Origin: Xanthomonas bromi
GTDB lineage: Bacteria; Pseudomonadota; Gammaproteobacteria; Xanthomonadales; Xanthomonadaceae
NCBI RefSeq assembly: GCF_900092025.1
Contig: NZ_FLTX01000061.1
Coordinates: 1 to 49,713 of the forward strand
Direction of reading: 5' to 3'
DNA length: 49,713 nt
Shown: in pieces, positions 36,647 to 49,200 of the stretch
Layout of the letters: the number at the start of each line of letters is the position of its first letter
Position numbering within the stretch: the first letter of the stretch is position 1
Made by a program: the position numbers and the translations under genes
Notes under the pieces: generated by a model
Database searches by the model: none
Told to the model about the DNA's origin: nothing
Seen by the model: only the letters and a program-made list of their open reading frames with translations

Positions 36647-37450
36647 ATGGACAACGAAACGATGAGCATGCGTGGTTATCTGGCCGAGCAGGGCAAGCGT
36701 GCGCTTGCACTGTTGCTGTGCTGCACGATCACCTGGACATCGTTTCCGGCATGGGCGCAGGTTGCGCCAACCGCTAACCCTGGAGGGCAAACGCCCGGCC
36801 AGCAGGTCGCTGCCAATGGTGTGCCGGTGGTGGACATCGTCGCGCCCAATGCACGCGGCATTTCGCACAACCGCTACAGCAATTTCAATGTCGGCCCGAA
36901 TGGGTTGATCCTCAACAACAGCGCGCAGATCTCCAAGACCGAGCTGGGCGGCTACGTTGCCGGCAACAACAACCTGCAGCGCAGCGGTGCCGCGTCGCTC
37001 ATCCTCAACGAGATCACCTCGGCCAGCAGCCGCCTGCAGGGTTATACCGAAATCGCCGGTACCAAAGCGCCGCTGGTGATCGCCAATCCCAACGGCATTT
37101 CCTGCGATGGCTGCGGGTTCCTCAACACCTCGCGCGTGACCCTGACCACCGGCACGCCGACCCTGGGTAGCGATGGTGCGTTGAACGGTTTCAGCATCAC
37201 CGGTGGTGCGCTGAGCATCGGCCGCAATGGCCTGGACGCGTTCAACGTGGATCGATTGGATTTGCTGTCGCGCCAGCTCAGCGTGGATGGCGCGATCTGG
37301 ACCAAGGAGCTGGTGGCTGTTGCCGGCACCGGGCGCGTCAATTACGACGGCATGTTGCTGGATGTCTGCCAGGTACCGACGGTGCCGCTCCTGCAATCGG
37401 TATCGACGTGGCGCAGTTGGGGGGCATGTATGCCGACCGTATTCGCCTGA
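36647..37450 (+). CDS. TpsA N-terminal fragment: signal and TPS secretion domain, cut by frameshift
   Basis: This is what would be translated from the tpsA start without correction: 267 residues, of which the last ~28 are out of frame. It contains an extended signal peptide (MDNETMSMRGYLAEQGKRAL to SFPAWAQ) and the TPS (haemagglutination activity) domain. That domain has NRYSNFNVGPNGLILNN, the NPNGI motif and a CDGC pair. The start ATG 36647 is preceded by GAGAGAG; two in-frame starts further upstream are weaker. After NYDGMLLDV the frame runs into TGA at 37448. A secreted, truncated TPS domain could result if no frameshift correction occurs. Confidence 0.75.
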   Translation: MDNETMSMRGYLAEQGKRALALLLCCTITWTSFPAWAQVAPTANPGGQTPGQQVAANGVPVVDIVAPNARGISHNRYSNFNVGPNGLILNNSAQISKTELGGYVAGNNNLQRSGAASLILNEITSASSRLQGYTEIAGTKAPLVIANPNGISCDGCGFLNTSRVTLTTGTPTLGSDGALNGFSITGGALSIGRNGLDAFNVDRLDLLSRQLSVDGAIWTKELVAVAGTGRVNYDGMLLDVCQVPTVPLLQSVSTWRSWGACMPTVFA

Positions 37451-37608
37451 TCGCCACCGAGGCCGGTGTCGGCGTGGTGAGCCGTGGAACATTGGCCGCG
37501 CAAAGTGGCGACCTGCTGATCGACAGCGCCGGGCAAGTGAGCCTGAGCGGAACCACCGTGGCACGCGATGGTGTGAATGTCCGTGCCACTGGCGCGCTGG
37601 ACCAGCGT

Positions 37609-40600
37609 GGCGTGCTTGGTTCGCAACAAGGCGACGTGCGTCTGCGTGCGGCAAGCATGACGCTTGCGGGCGACTTGGTCGCCGCCGGTGCGCTGGATGC
37701 GCAAGCCGGTGGCGTGGTGAATCATGCTGGCCGCAGCAGTGCTGGGTCGATCCGTCTGTTGGGCTCGCAATTGAATGCCGATGGCAGCTTGCACACCACC
37801 GGTGCGCTGGAGCTGGGCGCCGATGGGCTATTTCGTAGCGGCGGTGCCGCCTACGGCGGGGCAGGCGCCAATGTGCGCGCGGCGCAGATTGCGTTGTCAG
37901 GCACCTTGCAGAGTGGGGCGGCCATTGCGCTAGACGCCAATACCATCGATGCACTCGGCACGCTGGATGCGGCAACTGCGCTGCGGATCAACGGCAATGG
38001 CAATGTGCGCCTGGCTGGATTGGCGCAGGCCGGGCAGGGCGCAGATGTGCAGGCGGGTGGCCGCCTGGAGCTGCAAGGGCAGCTGATCGCGGCCGATGTG
38101 CTGGCCTTGAACGCAGCGTCGATCGACATCGCACAGCGCGCCGCGGTGTCTGCAGGCAACGATCTGGACCTGCGCAGTGCCGGTGCAGTCAACAACGCGG
38201 GTAATGCGTATGCCGGCCGCGATCTGCGGCTGCAGGCCGCCAACGTCAGCACGGCGGTTAGCCTGTCTGCGGCACGCGATGCGCAGCTGGCGGTTGCCGG
38301 CGAATTGGTCAATAGCGGCACCATTGTCGCAGGCAATGCATTGAGCGCGGACGCAGCGCAGCTGGAGAGCTGGGGCGATATCGGCGGCCAGCGTGGCGAT
38401 GCCACGTTACGCAGTCGCGGCAATCTGCGCCTGAGCGGCAATGCCGTTGCAGGTGGCGCATTAGCATTGGATGCCGCAAGCGGTGCCCAGATGTCGGGCG
38501 CTGTGAATGCGGCTAGCGTCAGCCTTCGTAGCGGCGGCGACGCCAGCCTCTCCGGCACGCTGCAGAGCACGCGTGGCCCGCTGAGCGTTGCCGCAGCAGG
38601 TGAGCTTGCAACCGATGCCACCCTGCGTTCGGCAGGTGCGCTCGAGTTGCAGGCCGGTGGCGCATTGCGCCAGCGCGGGCAACTGCACAGCGATGGCGCG
38701 TTGCAACTGCGTGGGGTCAGTGTCGCGCATGACGGTGTGATCGATGCGGGCGGCGACCTGCGCATCGCCAGCGCTGGCACGCTGGCATTGAATGGAACCG
38801 TGCAGAGCGCGGGCAGTACTACCTTGCAAGCGGCCGGCGCACTGGACAATCGTGCAAAGGTGATTGCAGCCGGCCCACTGCAGGTCGATGCAGCCATTCT
38901 GCGCAACGCGCAGGGCGCGGCGTTCTCTTCTGATTCCGATGCGCAGCTGCGGATCGGCGGCGCGCTTGAAAACGCAGGCAGCCTGTACGCGGCCAACGCA
39001 CTGCAGATCACTGCCGATGCGTTGACTCAGAACGGGAGCGTCAGCTCAGGCAATACACTTTCGGCAACGATTGCTGGCACGTTCGACAATACCGGCAATG
39101 TGGTGGCCCGCAATGGGCTGCAGATCGATGCCGGCGATGTGCGCAGCAGCGGCCAGCTCGGCAGTGAAGCCGCAGGCGTCGTGCTGGGCAGCCGGGGCGA
39201 TATCGCGCTGCAAGGCGTGGTGGCCGCCGCAACCGCCCTGCAGGCCACCGCCGCTGGCGATCTCCAGCAGGCCGGCTCGCTGAAGGCGCAATCGGTAGTG
39301 CTGCGTGCGGGCCGCGACCTCACCGCGAGCGGCACGCTGCAATCTGCCTCGACGCTGGACCTACAGGCACAGCGTGCATTGACCTTCGCTGCGCAAGGCC
39401 AGGCCGCTGGCGACATCAGCATGCGCGCCGCCACGCTGACCACAAGCCAGGATGCGGTCCTTCAGGGTATCGGTGCGATCGCGCTGGATGGCGCAACGAT
39501 CGATAGCCGCGGCAAGCTCGATGCAGGCAGCGATCTGCGCGTGCGCAGCTTGGGCGAGCTGACGCTGGCAGGCATTGCACAGGGCGGCGGCGATGTCGCG
39601 CTGACGGCTGCAGGGGCGCTGACCAATGCAGCGCAGGTCTTTGCGGGGCGCAGCTTGACTGCGCAGGCGCAACGTATTGAAAACACCGCCGCAGGCGTAC
39701 TCGCAGGCAATGGAGATGTAGCGCTCACCACCGCGACACAGTTGAGTAATGCCGGCCGCGTGCAGGCCGCCGGCGACCTGCAGATGACTGCGGCAAGCAT
39801 CGATCAGAGCGGTAGTGCATCTGCCGGCAAGACCCTGCGCGGTACGATCGCCGGCACACTGGAGCATCGCGGCAATCTGATCGCCAAGGACACGCTGCAG
39901 ATCGATGCGGGCACGTTGCGCAGTAGCGGCCAATTGGGAAGCGAGCTGGCCAATGTCGCGTTGAGCAGCCAGGGCGCGATGCAACTGGAAGGTGTGGTCG
40001 CCGCCGCGACTGCATTGCAGGTATCGGCCGGCGGCGATCTGCAGCAAGCCGGCTCGCTCAAGGCGCAGGCGATTGCGTTGCAGGCCGGGCAAGATCTTAC
40101 TGCCAATGGCAGCCTGCAGTCCGCATCCACGCTGGATCTGCAGGCACAACGCACGCTTGCATTGAACGGTCAGGCATCCAGTTCTGCAGATGCCACGCTC
40201 AATGGCGCAACCATCACGACCGGCTCTGCGGCGGTGCTGCAGAGCGGTGCGGCGATCACCTTGGCGGGCAACACCATCGATAGCCGTGGCGCGCTCGATG
40301 CAGCTGGCGATTTGACTCTCCGCAGTGCGGGCGATCTGACACTGGGCGGCCTGGCGCAGGCCGGGCGCGACATTGCGCTGACCGCGACAGGTGACTTGAA
40401 CAACGGTGCTCAAGTGATCGCCGCGCGCGATCTGAGCGTGCAGGCTGCCAGTGCCACGAATACGTCCGACGCAATCCTGGGCGCCAAGCGCGATCTGCGT
40501 GTCGATGTTGCCGGGGTACTGGACAACCGCGGTAGCCTGCATGGAGAGCACGCACTGTCGCTGACGTCCGGGTCGCTGCTGCAGCACGGTCGTGTCTATA

Positions 40601-43032
40601 GCGGCGATGCGCTGTCGATTGCTTCCACAGGTGCGTTCGAAAATGCAGGTCAGTTGATTTCCGGCAAAGCGTTGAGCATCACTGCCGGCAACATTGTCAG
40701 TCGTGGCCAGCTCGGCTCGGTGACCGGCGCGCTGACACTGACCAGCCAGAACGACATTGCGTTGCAAGGCCTGGTGTCTGCCGCGACCACGTTGCAAGCC
40801 ACTGCCGGTGGCGATCTTTCACAAGCAGGCACGCTCAGTGCGCAGACCGTTGCGCTACAGGCTGGCCGCGATCTCGTTGTCGGCGGTACGCTGCAATCGG
40901 CGTCCACGCTGGACTTGCAGGCACAGTATGCGCTGAGCTTGAACGGCCACGCCCAGGCCGGCACCGATGTGGCCCTGTATGGCAACAGCATCGCGACCGG
41001 TCGCGATGCGGTGCTGAAAAGCGGTGGCGCCATCACCCTGGACGGTGCGGCAATCGATAGTCGTGGCACGCTGGATGCCGGAACGGATCTTGCAGTACGC
41101 AGCACGGGCGATCTTGCCCTGGCCGGTGTTGCGCAAGCCAACCGCGACGTCGTCTTGAGCGCCAGCGGTGCACTCGATAACGTCGGCCAGGTCTTCGCGG
41201 GCCGTGACCTCTCGCTACAGGCAGGTTCGATCAACAACGCTGCAGCTGGCGCACTTGCAGCAGCAGATGGCGTCACGCTGGCGACAGGTGCACTGCAGAA
41301 CGCCGGCAGCCTGCAGAGCGGTGGCGATCTGCGTATCACCGCAGCCAGCATGGATCAGAGCGGTACTGCCGTCGCCGGCAAGGCGCTGACCGCCACGGTC
41401 ACCGGCACGCTGGACAACCGCGGCAGTCTCATTGCCAGGGATGCGTTGCTGGCGGGTGCGGGCACGTTGCGTAGCAGCGGCCAGCTCGGCAGCGAAGCCG
41501 CGAACGTGACCTTGACCAGCCAGGGCGAGATGACCTTGCAGGGCGTGGTCGCAGCAGCAACCACATTGCAAGCTACCGCAGGCGGCGATCTGCAGCAGGC
41601 CGGTTCGCTCAAGGCGCAGTCCATTGCGCTGCAGGCCGGGCGCGATCTCACTGCCGCAGGCACGTTGCAATCGGCATCGCAGCTGGATCTGCAGGCGCAA
41701 CGCGCACTGACCTTGAACGGTCAAGCGGTGTCCATGGCGAATGCAAACTTGCGCGGCGCGCAGATTGGGACCGGGCAATCTGCAGTGCTGCAAAGCGGCG
41801 CTGCGATCAGTTTGGATGCAGCGGCGATCGATAGCCGTGGCGCACTCGATGCGGCCACCGATGTCACTCTACGCAGCACCGGCGAGCTGGCGGTTGCCGG
41901 CGTGGTGCAGGCAGACCGCAACGCGGTGCTGAGCGCAACCGGTGCGTTGACCAATGCCGCACAGGTCGTGGCCGGTAGTGGCTTGACTGTGACTGCAGCC
42001 AGTGCAACCAACACCGGCACGGGCGTGCTGATCGCGCAAAGCGACGCCACGCTGTCCATCGCTGGCCTGCTCGACAACGCCGGCGCCGTGCGCGCTGGCA
42101 ACCAACTCTCGCTCGGTGTCGGCTCGCTGCGTCAGACCGGTCAGGCGTATGGCCTGCAGCGGCTTGGCGTCACCGTCAGTGGTGCCGTGGATAACCGTGG
42201 CGATCTGATCGGCGGCAACGGCTTGCGTGTGGAGGCCGGGCAACTGAGCAGCAGTGGTCAGTTAGGTAGCGAGCGAGGCGATGTGGCGTTGATCAGTCGC
42301 GGCAACCTGCAGCTCGATGGTCGCCTGGCGTCGGCAGGCGCGCTGACGGCACAGGCCGATGGCACGCTGACGCAGAGCGGCAATCTGAGCGCAGCCAGCA
42401 CACTCGACCTGCGTTCCAAACGCGACCTGACGGTTGCCGGCCAGGTCGCGGGCCAGCAACTCACGCTCGTCAGCGATGCGGTCGTGCGCCAGCAGGGCAC
42501 TGTCAGCGGGACAACGATCGGCGTGCAAGGCGGGCGGATCGAAAATGCCGGGCAGACCACGGCGGCGGGCAATCTGAGTCTGCGCGCAGGCGAGATCGGC
42601 ATCACCGGCACGGTGGGTGCCGGCATCAACGCAGACGGCAACCTTGGCAGCGGAAGTACGCTCAGCCTGATTGCCGACCGTCAGCTCACTGCCTCCGGCA
42701 CCGTGCTGGCAGGCGGCAACTTCACCGCGCAGGGCAGTCAGCTGCAATTGGCTGGCAGCAGCACGCGTGCCACCGGCAATGCGGCGCTGACCACCGGCGG
42801 TAACCTCGATCATCGTGGCGGCAATCTGCTCGTTGGCGGCACGCTCACCGTGCAGGCCGGGGGCAGCATCGACAATGGCCGTCTCAACAGCGTCGGCGGG
42901 CAATTGCAGGCCAATCAGTTGAGCATCGACGGCGGAAGCCTGGGTAATGTCGGCGGACGCTTGGTGCAAAGCGGCGCTGGCCTGACCCGCGTCGCCATTG
43001 GTGGCGCCATCGATAACACCGCCGGCACGCTT
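37609..43032 (+). repeat. Higher-order ~777-base (259-residue) repeats in TpsA filament
   Basis: A landmark of the type SGQLGSE recurs in frame at 37609, 38386, 39151, 39928, 40705, 41479 and 42256. The spacings are 777, 765, 777, 777, 774 and 777 bases. Each landmark is followed by a similar order of words (xxVALxSxGDxxLQGVVAAATxLQA, GGDLxQAGSLKAQ, LQSASTLDLQAQ, then SRGxLDA). The middle copies are closest to each other; the first two and last are more diverged. This period sits above the ordinary ~20-residue FHA repeat. Confidence 0.85.
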
Positions 43033-44685
43033 GCCAGCAACGGTCAGGATCTGACCATCACCGCTGCCAGCATTGAAAATGCGCAGGGCCGCATCGAACA
43101 TGCCGGCACTGGCACGCTGTCGGTGACCAGCCGCGGCGCATTCGGCAACAGCGGCGGACGCCTTCTGACGCAGGGTCAGCTGAGCCTGGGCGCCAGCGGC
43201 GCCTTGAATAACCAGAATGGCGCCATCGCTGCGGCAGGCGATGCAGGGGTGACGGCGGCCAGTCTCAACAATCTGTCCGGGTCGGTGTCGGCACGCACAT
43301 TGAACGTGCAAAACAGCGGCGCGGTCGATAACCGTAACGGGCTGCTGCAGGCCAGCGGTGGTGCGCTGACCTTGCGCGCCGACAGCCTCAGCAATGCTGG
43401 CGGTACCGTGCAGGCGGTTGCCAATGCGGGCGTGGGCGGTGGTCTGCGCGTGGAATTGAACCGCGGTCTGGACAATGGCAATGGCACGGTTGGCGCCAGC
43501 ACCGATGCAGTGATCATTGCAGAAAACATCAGCAGCGCCAGCGGCAATCTGCAGGCCGGTCGCGACCTCAGCATCACCGCGCGTGGCCAACTCGATAATC
43601 ATCAGAGCGGCAAGCTCAGCGCCGGTCGTGATCTGAACGTTGCGGTCACCGGTGCACTGCTCAATAGCGGCGGCCAGCTCGATGCCGGCAACACCTTGAC
43701 TGCATCCGGTGGACGGATCGACAACACCCAGGGCAGCATCGTCAACAACGGCGGCGGCCTGATACGCATCACCACCGGCGGCGGATTGACCAACACCAGC
43801 GGCAATCTGGGTGGTCGCGGCAGTGTGGTGATCGATGCGGCCAGCATCGCCAACAATGGCGGCCAGCTGGTGGCAGGCGGCGACCTGATCGCCAATACCA
43901 ATGCGCTGAACAATCAAGGCGGCAACGTCTACGCTGGCGCCAACTTCCTGTTGCAGCGCGCAGGCGCCACGCTCGACAACCGGAACGGCAAGATCAAGGC
44001 CGAGCAATCGGTCCGCTTGAATCTGCAAAACCTGAGCAATGCCGGCGGCCAGATCGGTGCCGGCAGCGTGACCGGCGGCACCGGCGATGTGGTCATCGAC
44101 ACGGTGGGTTTCGACGGAGGCGGCAGCATTCTCGCGCAGAACCTGCTGGATCTGACCCTGCGTAGCGACTACACGCACCGCGCCAGCGCCGACCTGGTCA
44201 GCAATGGCAATTTCAACCTGCGCGTGGGCGGCAACCTGGTCAACGAGTCCACGCTCAAGGCTGCGCGGACCCTGGATATCATCGCCAGCAGCATTACCAA
44301 CCGCGCCGGCGCCAATATCCTGTCCAACGATACCCGTCTCAATGGCGGCAATGTCATCGACAACGCCGGCAGTATTTCCGGCAACGGCGCGTTATCGCTC
44401 GTCGCCAACAGCGTCTACAACACCGGCAGCATCGTCGGCGGCAATGTCTCGGTGAATACCGGAACCTTGGTCAACGGTGCCGATTTCGGTGGTGCAACCG
44501 ATAACGCTGCCTACGGTTCGGCATTGCTCGGCTCCACCGGCAACATGAAGCTGATCGTGCGCGATCAGCTGCTCAATCGCGACGCCCGCATCTTCAGCCT
44601 GGGTGATATCGCGATCGGTGGCGCGCAAGACGGTGCCGGCACATTGGTGTCGCGGACTGGTGCGGTGAATAACCTGTCTGGCAGT

Positions 44686-45260
44686 ATTGAGGCCGATGGG
44701 AGTGTTTTGATTGCGGCGAGTCAGATCAATAATCGGCGGCGGGTGGTAAATGCTAGGACCGGCCCGTTGACTGACGCCGAACGTTTCTCTGCAAATTTAG
44801 CGATGCCTGAAGATGTGATTCGGCGTGATCCCAGCCCAGGGGCGACTGTCATGGGTATTCGCTATACAGGACATCAACCTGGGCTCTATCGATCTTACAG
44901 CGTGCGCGAGCGCGAACAACTCATTGCTGCCAGTGCGGAAGGGCGCATCGCTGCTGGTGGGAATGTCGCGCTGTCCGGATACGTGACGAACAATGGGTCC
45001 ACCATCGCGGCCGGTGGGGCGCTACTGTTGAATCAACGCGGCGTTGCTCGTTTGTCTGACGCGATGCTTTCCAGCAGTGACGACGTACTCAATCAATCGC
45101 TGGCGCTAAGGCAAGTTGTCGACTATACGGACACCGAATACAGGGCCATGCCGATCAATGGCGACTGTATGCATCGTCCCGGTCAAAATCTTCCGTGCTA
45201 TTGGGAAGAGGACGCGCGCGTTGTCGGATCCGGCACATTGGACAACAGCTACCTGGCGCT
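44686..45260 (+). other. Compositionally atypical segment of TpsA (receptor-binding-domain position)
   Basis: Codons here (TTA, CTA, AGG, AAT, GAT, AAA) are unlike the flanking GC-rich sequence, and the ~20-residue FHA periodicity is lost. It encodes RRRVVNARTGPLTDAERF onward to a Cys pair in NGDCMHRPGQNLPCYW. In CdiA proteins the receptor-binding domain lies between FHA-1 and the central YP domain, exactly this place. The assignment is by position and is inference. Confidence 0.5.
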
Positions 45261-45849
45261 AGGCGCCAGCATGACCGGCGGCCAAGGCGTCAGCATCAAT
45301 GGCGCCAATATCAGTAATGGTGCTGTCGGAAGCGATGGGCGAGCGGTCAGCGGCGCGTCGCTTGTCGCAGTCGGCGGTCAGGCTGGACTCAGCGGCCGTG
45401 GCAGGCAGATTGCTGGAAGCGTCGGCGGCCAGACCGTCGTCGGTCGTACCAATGGCGGCGCGAGCAGCATCCGTGTTGCCACCGCCACCGCCACCAGCGG
45501 CAGCGCAGGCACTCAAGTTGGCGCCAACACCCAGGACGCCACGCTTGCTACGTCGGGCGGCATCGTCAAGATGTCGGTCGCACCGGTCATGTCCAACGAC
45601 AGTGGCCTGGTGCGCAGCACCGTCGATCAGACGAATGTGCAAACCACCGCAGCTGGTACCGGTGTCACCGCAGGCGCGAACGAAACCCGCAGGCAAGTCG
45701 ACCCCGCCACCATTCCAGTCACCAATATCGTTGGCGGTGGCCAGACCTCGCTGACGCAGATCGATCTGCCCATCGGTGGTCTGTATCGCCTGTCCAATGG
45801 CATGGCCACCGATCGCACGGCGATGGGGCGCGCGGCAACCGGCCTTGGT

Positions 45850-46250
45850 GGCATCAACGCCTGGCGCAGCAACGGCCCGGGCCGTCGCTACCTGATCGAG
45901 ACTGACCCACGCTTCGTCAACTACGACAACTTCATCAGCAGCGACTTCCTGCTGGACAAGCTGGGCGTAGACCCGGAATGGACCCAGACCCGCCTGGGCG
46001 ACGGCTTCTATGAGCAGCGCCTGGTGCTGGATCAGATCACCCAGCTCACCGGCCGTCGCTATCTGGGCAACTACGCCGACGGCGTGGCGCAATACCGCGC
46101 CTTGCTGGAATACGGCGTGGCTGCTGCAGGCCAGCTGCAATTGAGCATGGGCGTCGGCCTCACCGCCGCGCAGGCGGCTGCGCTCACGCAGGACATCGTG
46201 TGGATGGTGGAGCAGGACTACCAGGGCCAGAAGGTATTGGTGCCGGTGGT
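45850..46250 (+). other. Conserved central CdiA-like domain of TpsA
   Basis: The translation shows IETDPRFVNYDNFISSDFLL, GDGFYEQRLVLDQITQLTG, RYLGNYADGVAQYRALLEYG and DIVWMVEQDY, ending VPVVYLA. This is a well-conserved block of CdiA-type exoproteins between the two filament regions. It argues for a CdiA-like rather than a simple adhesin architecture. Confidence 0.65.
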
Positions 46251-49200
46251 CTACCTGGCCTCCAACTCGCTGCAGTTGCGCGGCAATGGCGCCTTGATTG
46301 CTGGTGGCAATGTCGAGCTCAATGCCACCAACGCCATGAGCAACCAGGGCGTCATCGCCGGTGCCGATGTCAGCGTCACCGCCGGCAATCTGCTCAACCA
46401 GGGCCGCATCAGCGGTACTGGCAGCGTGGCGCTGGAAGCGCGTAACGACCTGCTCAATCAGGGCCAGATCCAGGGCCGCGATGTCGCATTGGTGGCCGGC
46501 AACAACCTGGTCAGCGAAGCGGCCAAGGCCATCAACGGTGTCGGCATCCTGTCGGGCATCACGGCCAGCAACACGCTGCAACTGATGGCCGGCAACGACA
46601 TGACGTTGACCGGCACCCGCGTGCATGCCGGCGGCAGTGCGGCGCTAATCGCAGGCAACAATCTCAGCCTCACGCCCAGCACCTTGCGCGACGACAACGG
46701 CCTGCTGCGCGGCGGCGACGCCGTGTCGGTAACCACGGGCAAGGACCTGATCGTCTCCGCAGGCAATGACCTGCAACTGCATGGCGTGACCGTCGCGGCC
46801 GGCGGCAGTGCAGCCCTGCACGCAGGCAACAACCTGTCGCTGACCCCGACCACCGGTCTGGACGGCAAGGTTGCCACCAGCACCAGCATCAGCACCGGCG
46901 ACAGCCTGCAGCTGGCCGCCGGCAACGATCTGACCATCCGCCAGGCCGAGGTCAAGGCCGGCGGTGATCTGATCGCTGCAGCGGGCAACAACCTCAACGT
47001 CGAGTCGGTGCTCAACGACAGCGAGACCAACAGCTACAACTCGCGCAACGGCAAGACCCGCGTCAGCACCACCATGACCACCCAGAGCATCGACCAGCAA
47101 GCGCTCACCGCCGGCGGCAACTTGATCTTCAGCGCCGGTAACGACGTGAACTTGGTTGCTGCCAAGCTGGACGCCGGTAAGGGCCTAGGAATCAGCGCTG
47201 GCAACGACATCAATGCCAGCACGTTGACCACGGTCGATACCAGCACCACGGAGGAAACGCGCAAGCGCTTCAAGCAGACCATCAGCACCAGCGACGAAAC
47301 CGTCCACGGCACCGAGTTCACCGCCGGCGGCAACCTCGCTATGCAGGCGGGCAACGACATCACTCTCACCGCCGCATCGGCTGCCACCAAGGACGGCGGC
47401 ATCACCCTGGCCGCCGGCAACGACGTCAACCTGTTCGCAGCGAGCGAGCAGCACGACGCCGTGCAGGACATGACCAAGAAGAAGAAGGGTACGTTCAGCA
47501 GCAAGATGACCACCACGCATGATGAGTGGCAGGACAACGTGGCGGTCACCACCACGCTCAGTGGCGACACGGTGCAGATTGCGGCGGGTAACGATCTGCT
47601 GTCGCAGGGCGCGCAGGTCGCTGGCACTGGCGATGTGGTACTGGCCGCTGGCAACAACCTCATGCTGGATACGGTGCAGAACACACGTAGCGAAGAGCAT
47701 GAGAAGACCGTCAAGAAGTCTGGTCTTTACGGCGGTGGCGGATTCAGCGTCGCCCTGGGCGTCACAAAGAACACCGATGGTCTGGACGTCACCGAGGTCA
47801 CCAATACCGGCAGTCTGGTCGGCAGTACCGACGGCGCGGTGACGATGACTGCTGGCAACAAGGTGTCCATCACCGGTAGCGATGTACTGAGCGCCACCAG
47901 CACCACCATCGTGGGTAAGGAGGTCACGATTGCCGCGGCGGAAAATACCGTGGATACGGTGCAGACGTCTAAGCAGCAGAGCGCCGGCATTACGTTGGGA
48001 TTGACCGGTGGGGCTGTAGACGCCGCGCAGGCGATCTACGGCGCAGTCAAGCGGGGCTCGGAGGTCGAAGACGATCGCCTGAAGGCGCTCTATGCCGCCA
48101 AGGCAGGCTATGCGGTCAGCGACACCGTGGGGCTGGTCGGCAATGGCCTGAAGGGCTACGACGGCCAAGCGGTTGCCGGAAACATGACAAAGACAGGCGC
48201 CGCCGCAGCCGATGGTGCGCAAGGTGCCGCCAATGCGACGGGGGTGAGCTTGCGCCTTGGCATCGGTGCCAGCAGTTCGTCGAGTAAGACAAGCACACAT
48301 GAAGAGACCAACGGTGGTAGCCGCATCCTCAGCAATGGCGACGTCACCATTGCCGCGACCGGTGGCGATCTCAATCTCATCGGAAGCAAGATTTCCGGCG
48401 AAAACGTGGCCTTGGCTGCGGCAAACAATTTGAACCTGCTGAGTAACAAAGAAACCAATACAACCAAGTCCGAGAACAAGAATGCAGGTGGAGAGATCGG
48501 CATCAGTGTTGGTGCAGTCACCGGCTATTACCTGTCGGTGTCAGCGGGCAAGGGCAGCGCCAAGGGCAACAGCGATCTACGCACGGAAAGCGTCATAACG
48601 GCCAACGACACTTTGACCCTGGTCAGCGGCAACGACACCACAATCCAAGGCGCACAAGCCATCGGCAACAAGGTGCTAGCCAATGTCGGCGGTGATCTGC
48701 TGATCAAGAGCGAGCAGGACACCAACGAGTACAAGAGCAAGCAGCAACAGGCTAGCCTGACCCTGGCGACTGGCTCGGGAAGCGGCGGCAGCTACAGCGA
48801 ACAGAAGGTCAATAGCAGCTACACCAGCGTGACCGAACAGAGCGGCATCCAGGCTGGCAATGGCGGCTTCGACATCACGGTGGGCGGCAAGACGAAGTTG
48901 GTGGGTGGCGCAATTGCCAGTGCAGCCGATTCCAGCCTCAATCGGCTGTCTACCGACAGCCTGACGGTCGAGGACCTGCAGAACAAAGCCGAGTACAAGA
49001 CCAGCGGCGTATCGGTGGCTGGCGGCACGGGTAGCAGCATGGCCAGCGTAGCCGTTGGTGCCGGGTTGAGCATGTTGGGCAATGCCAGCGACAGCTCGAG
49101 CAGCACGACCAAGAGCGACATCGCCGCCGGCTCGATCCAGATCCGCAACGGAGACGCATCTGCGCTGGCAGGATTGGATCGTGGTGCGACCGAGTTGCAG

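Noticed and set aside
37419..37424. G6 run as the site of a phase-variable tpsA frameshift
   Set aside because: The correct downstream frame is already established before it (APAIGIDVAQLGG), so a slip here would not restore the gene.
39361..40797. Leftward frames of up to about 600 residues across 37.8-49.6 kb
   Set aside because: Antisense to the tpsA passenger; their length and repeats come from the periodic, GC-rich coding strand. None has a recognisable domain.
37609..43032. CRISPR-like array in the repeated region
   Set aside because: Repeat period is about 777 bases with diverged copies in one open frame; no short direct repeats with unique spacers were seen.
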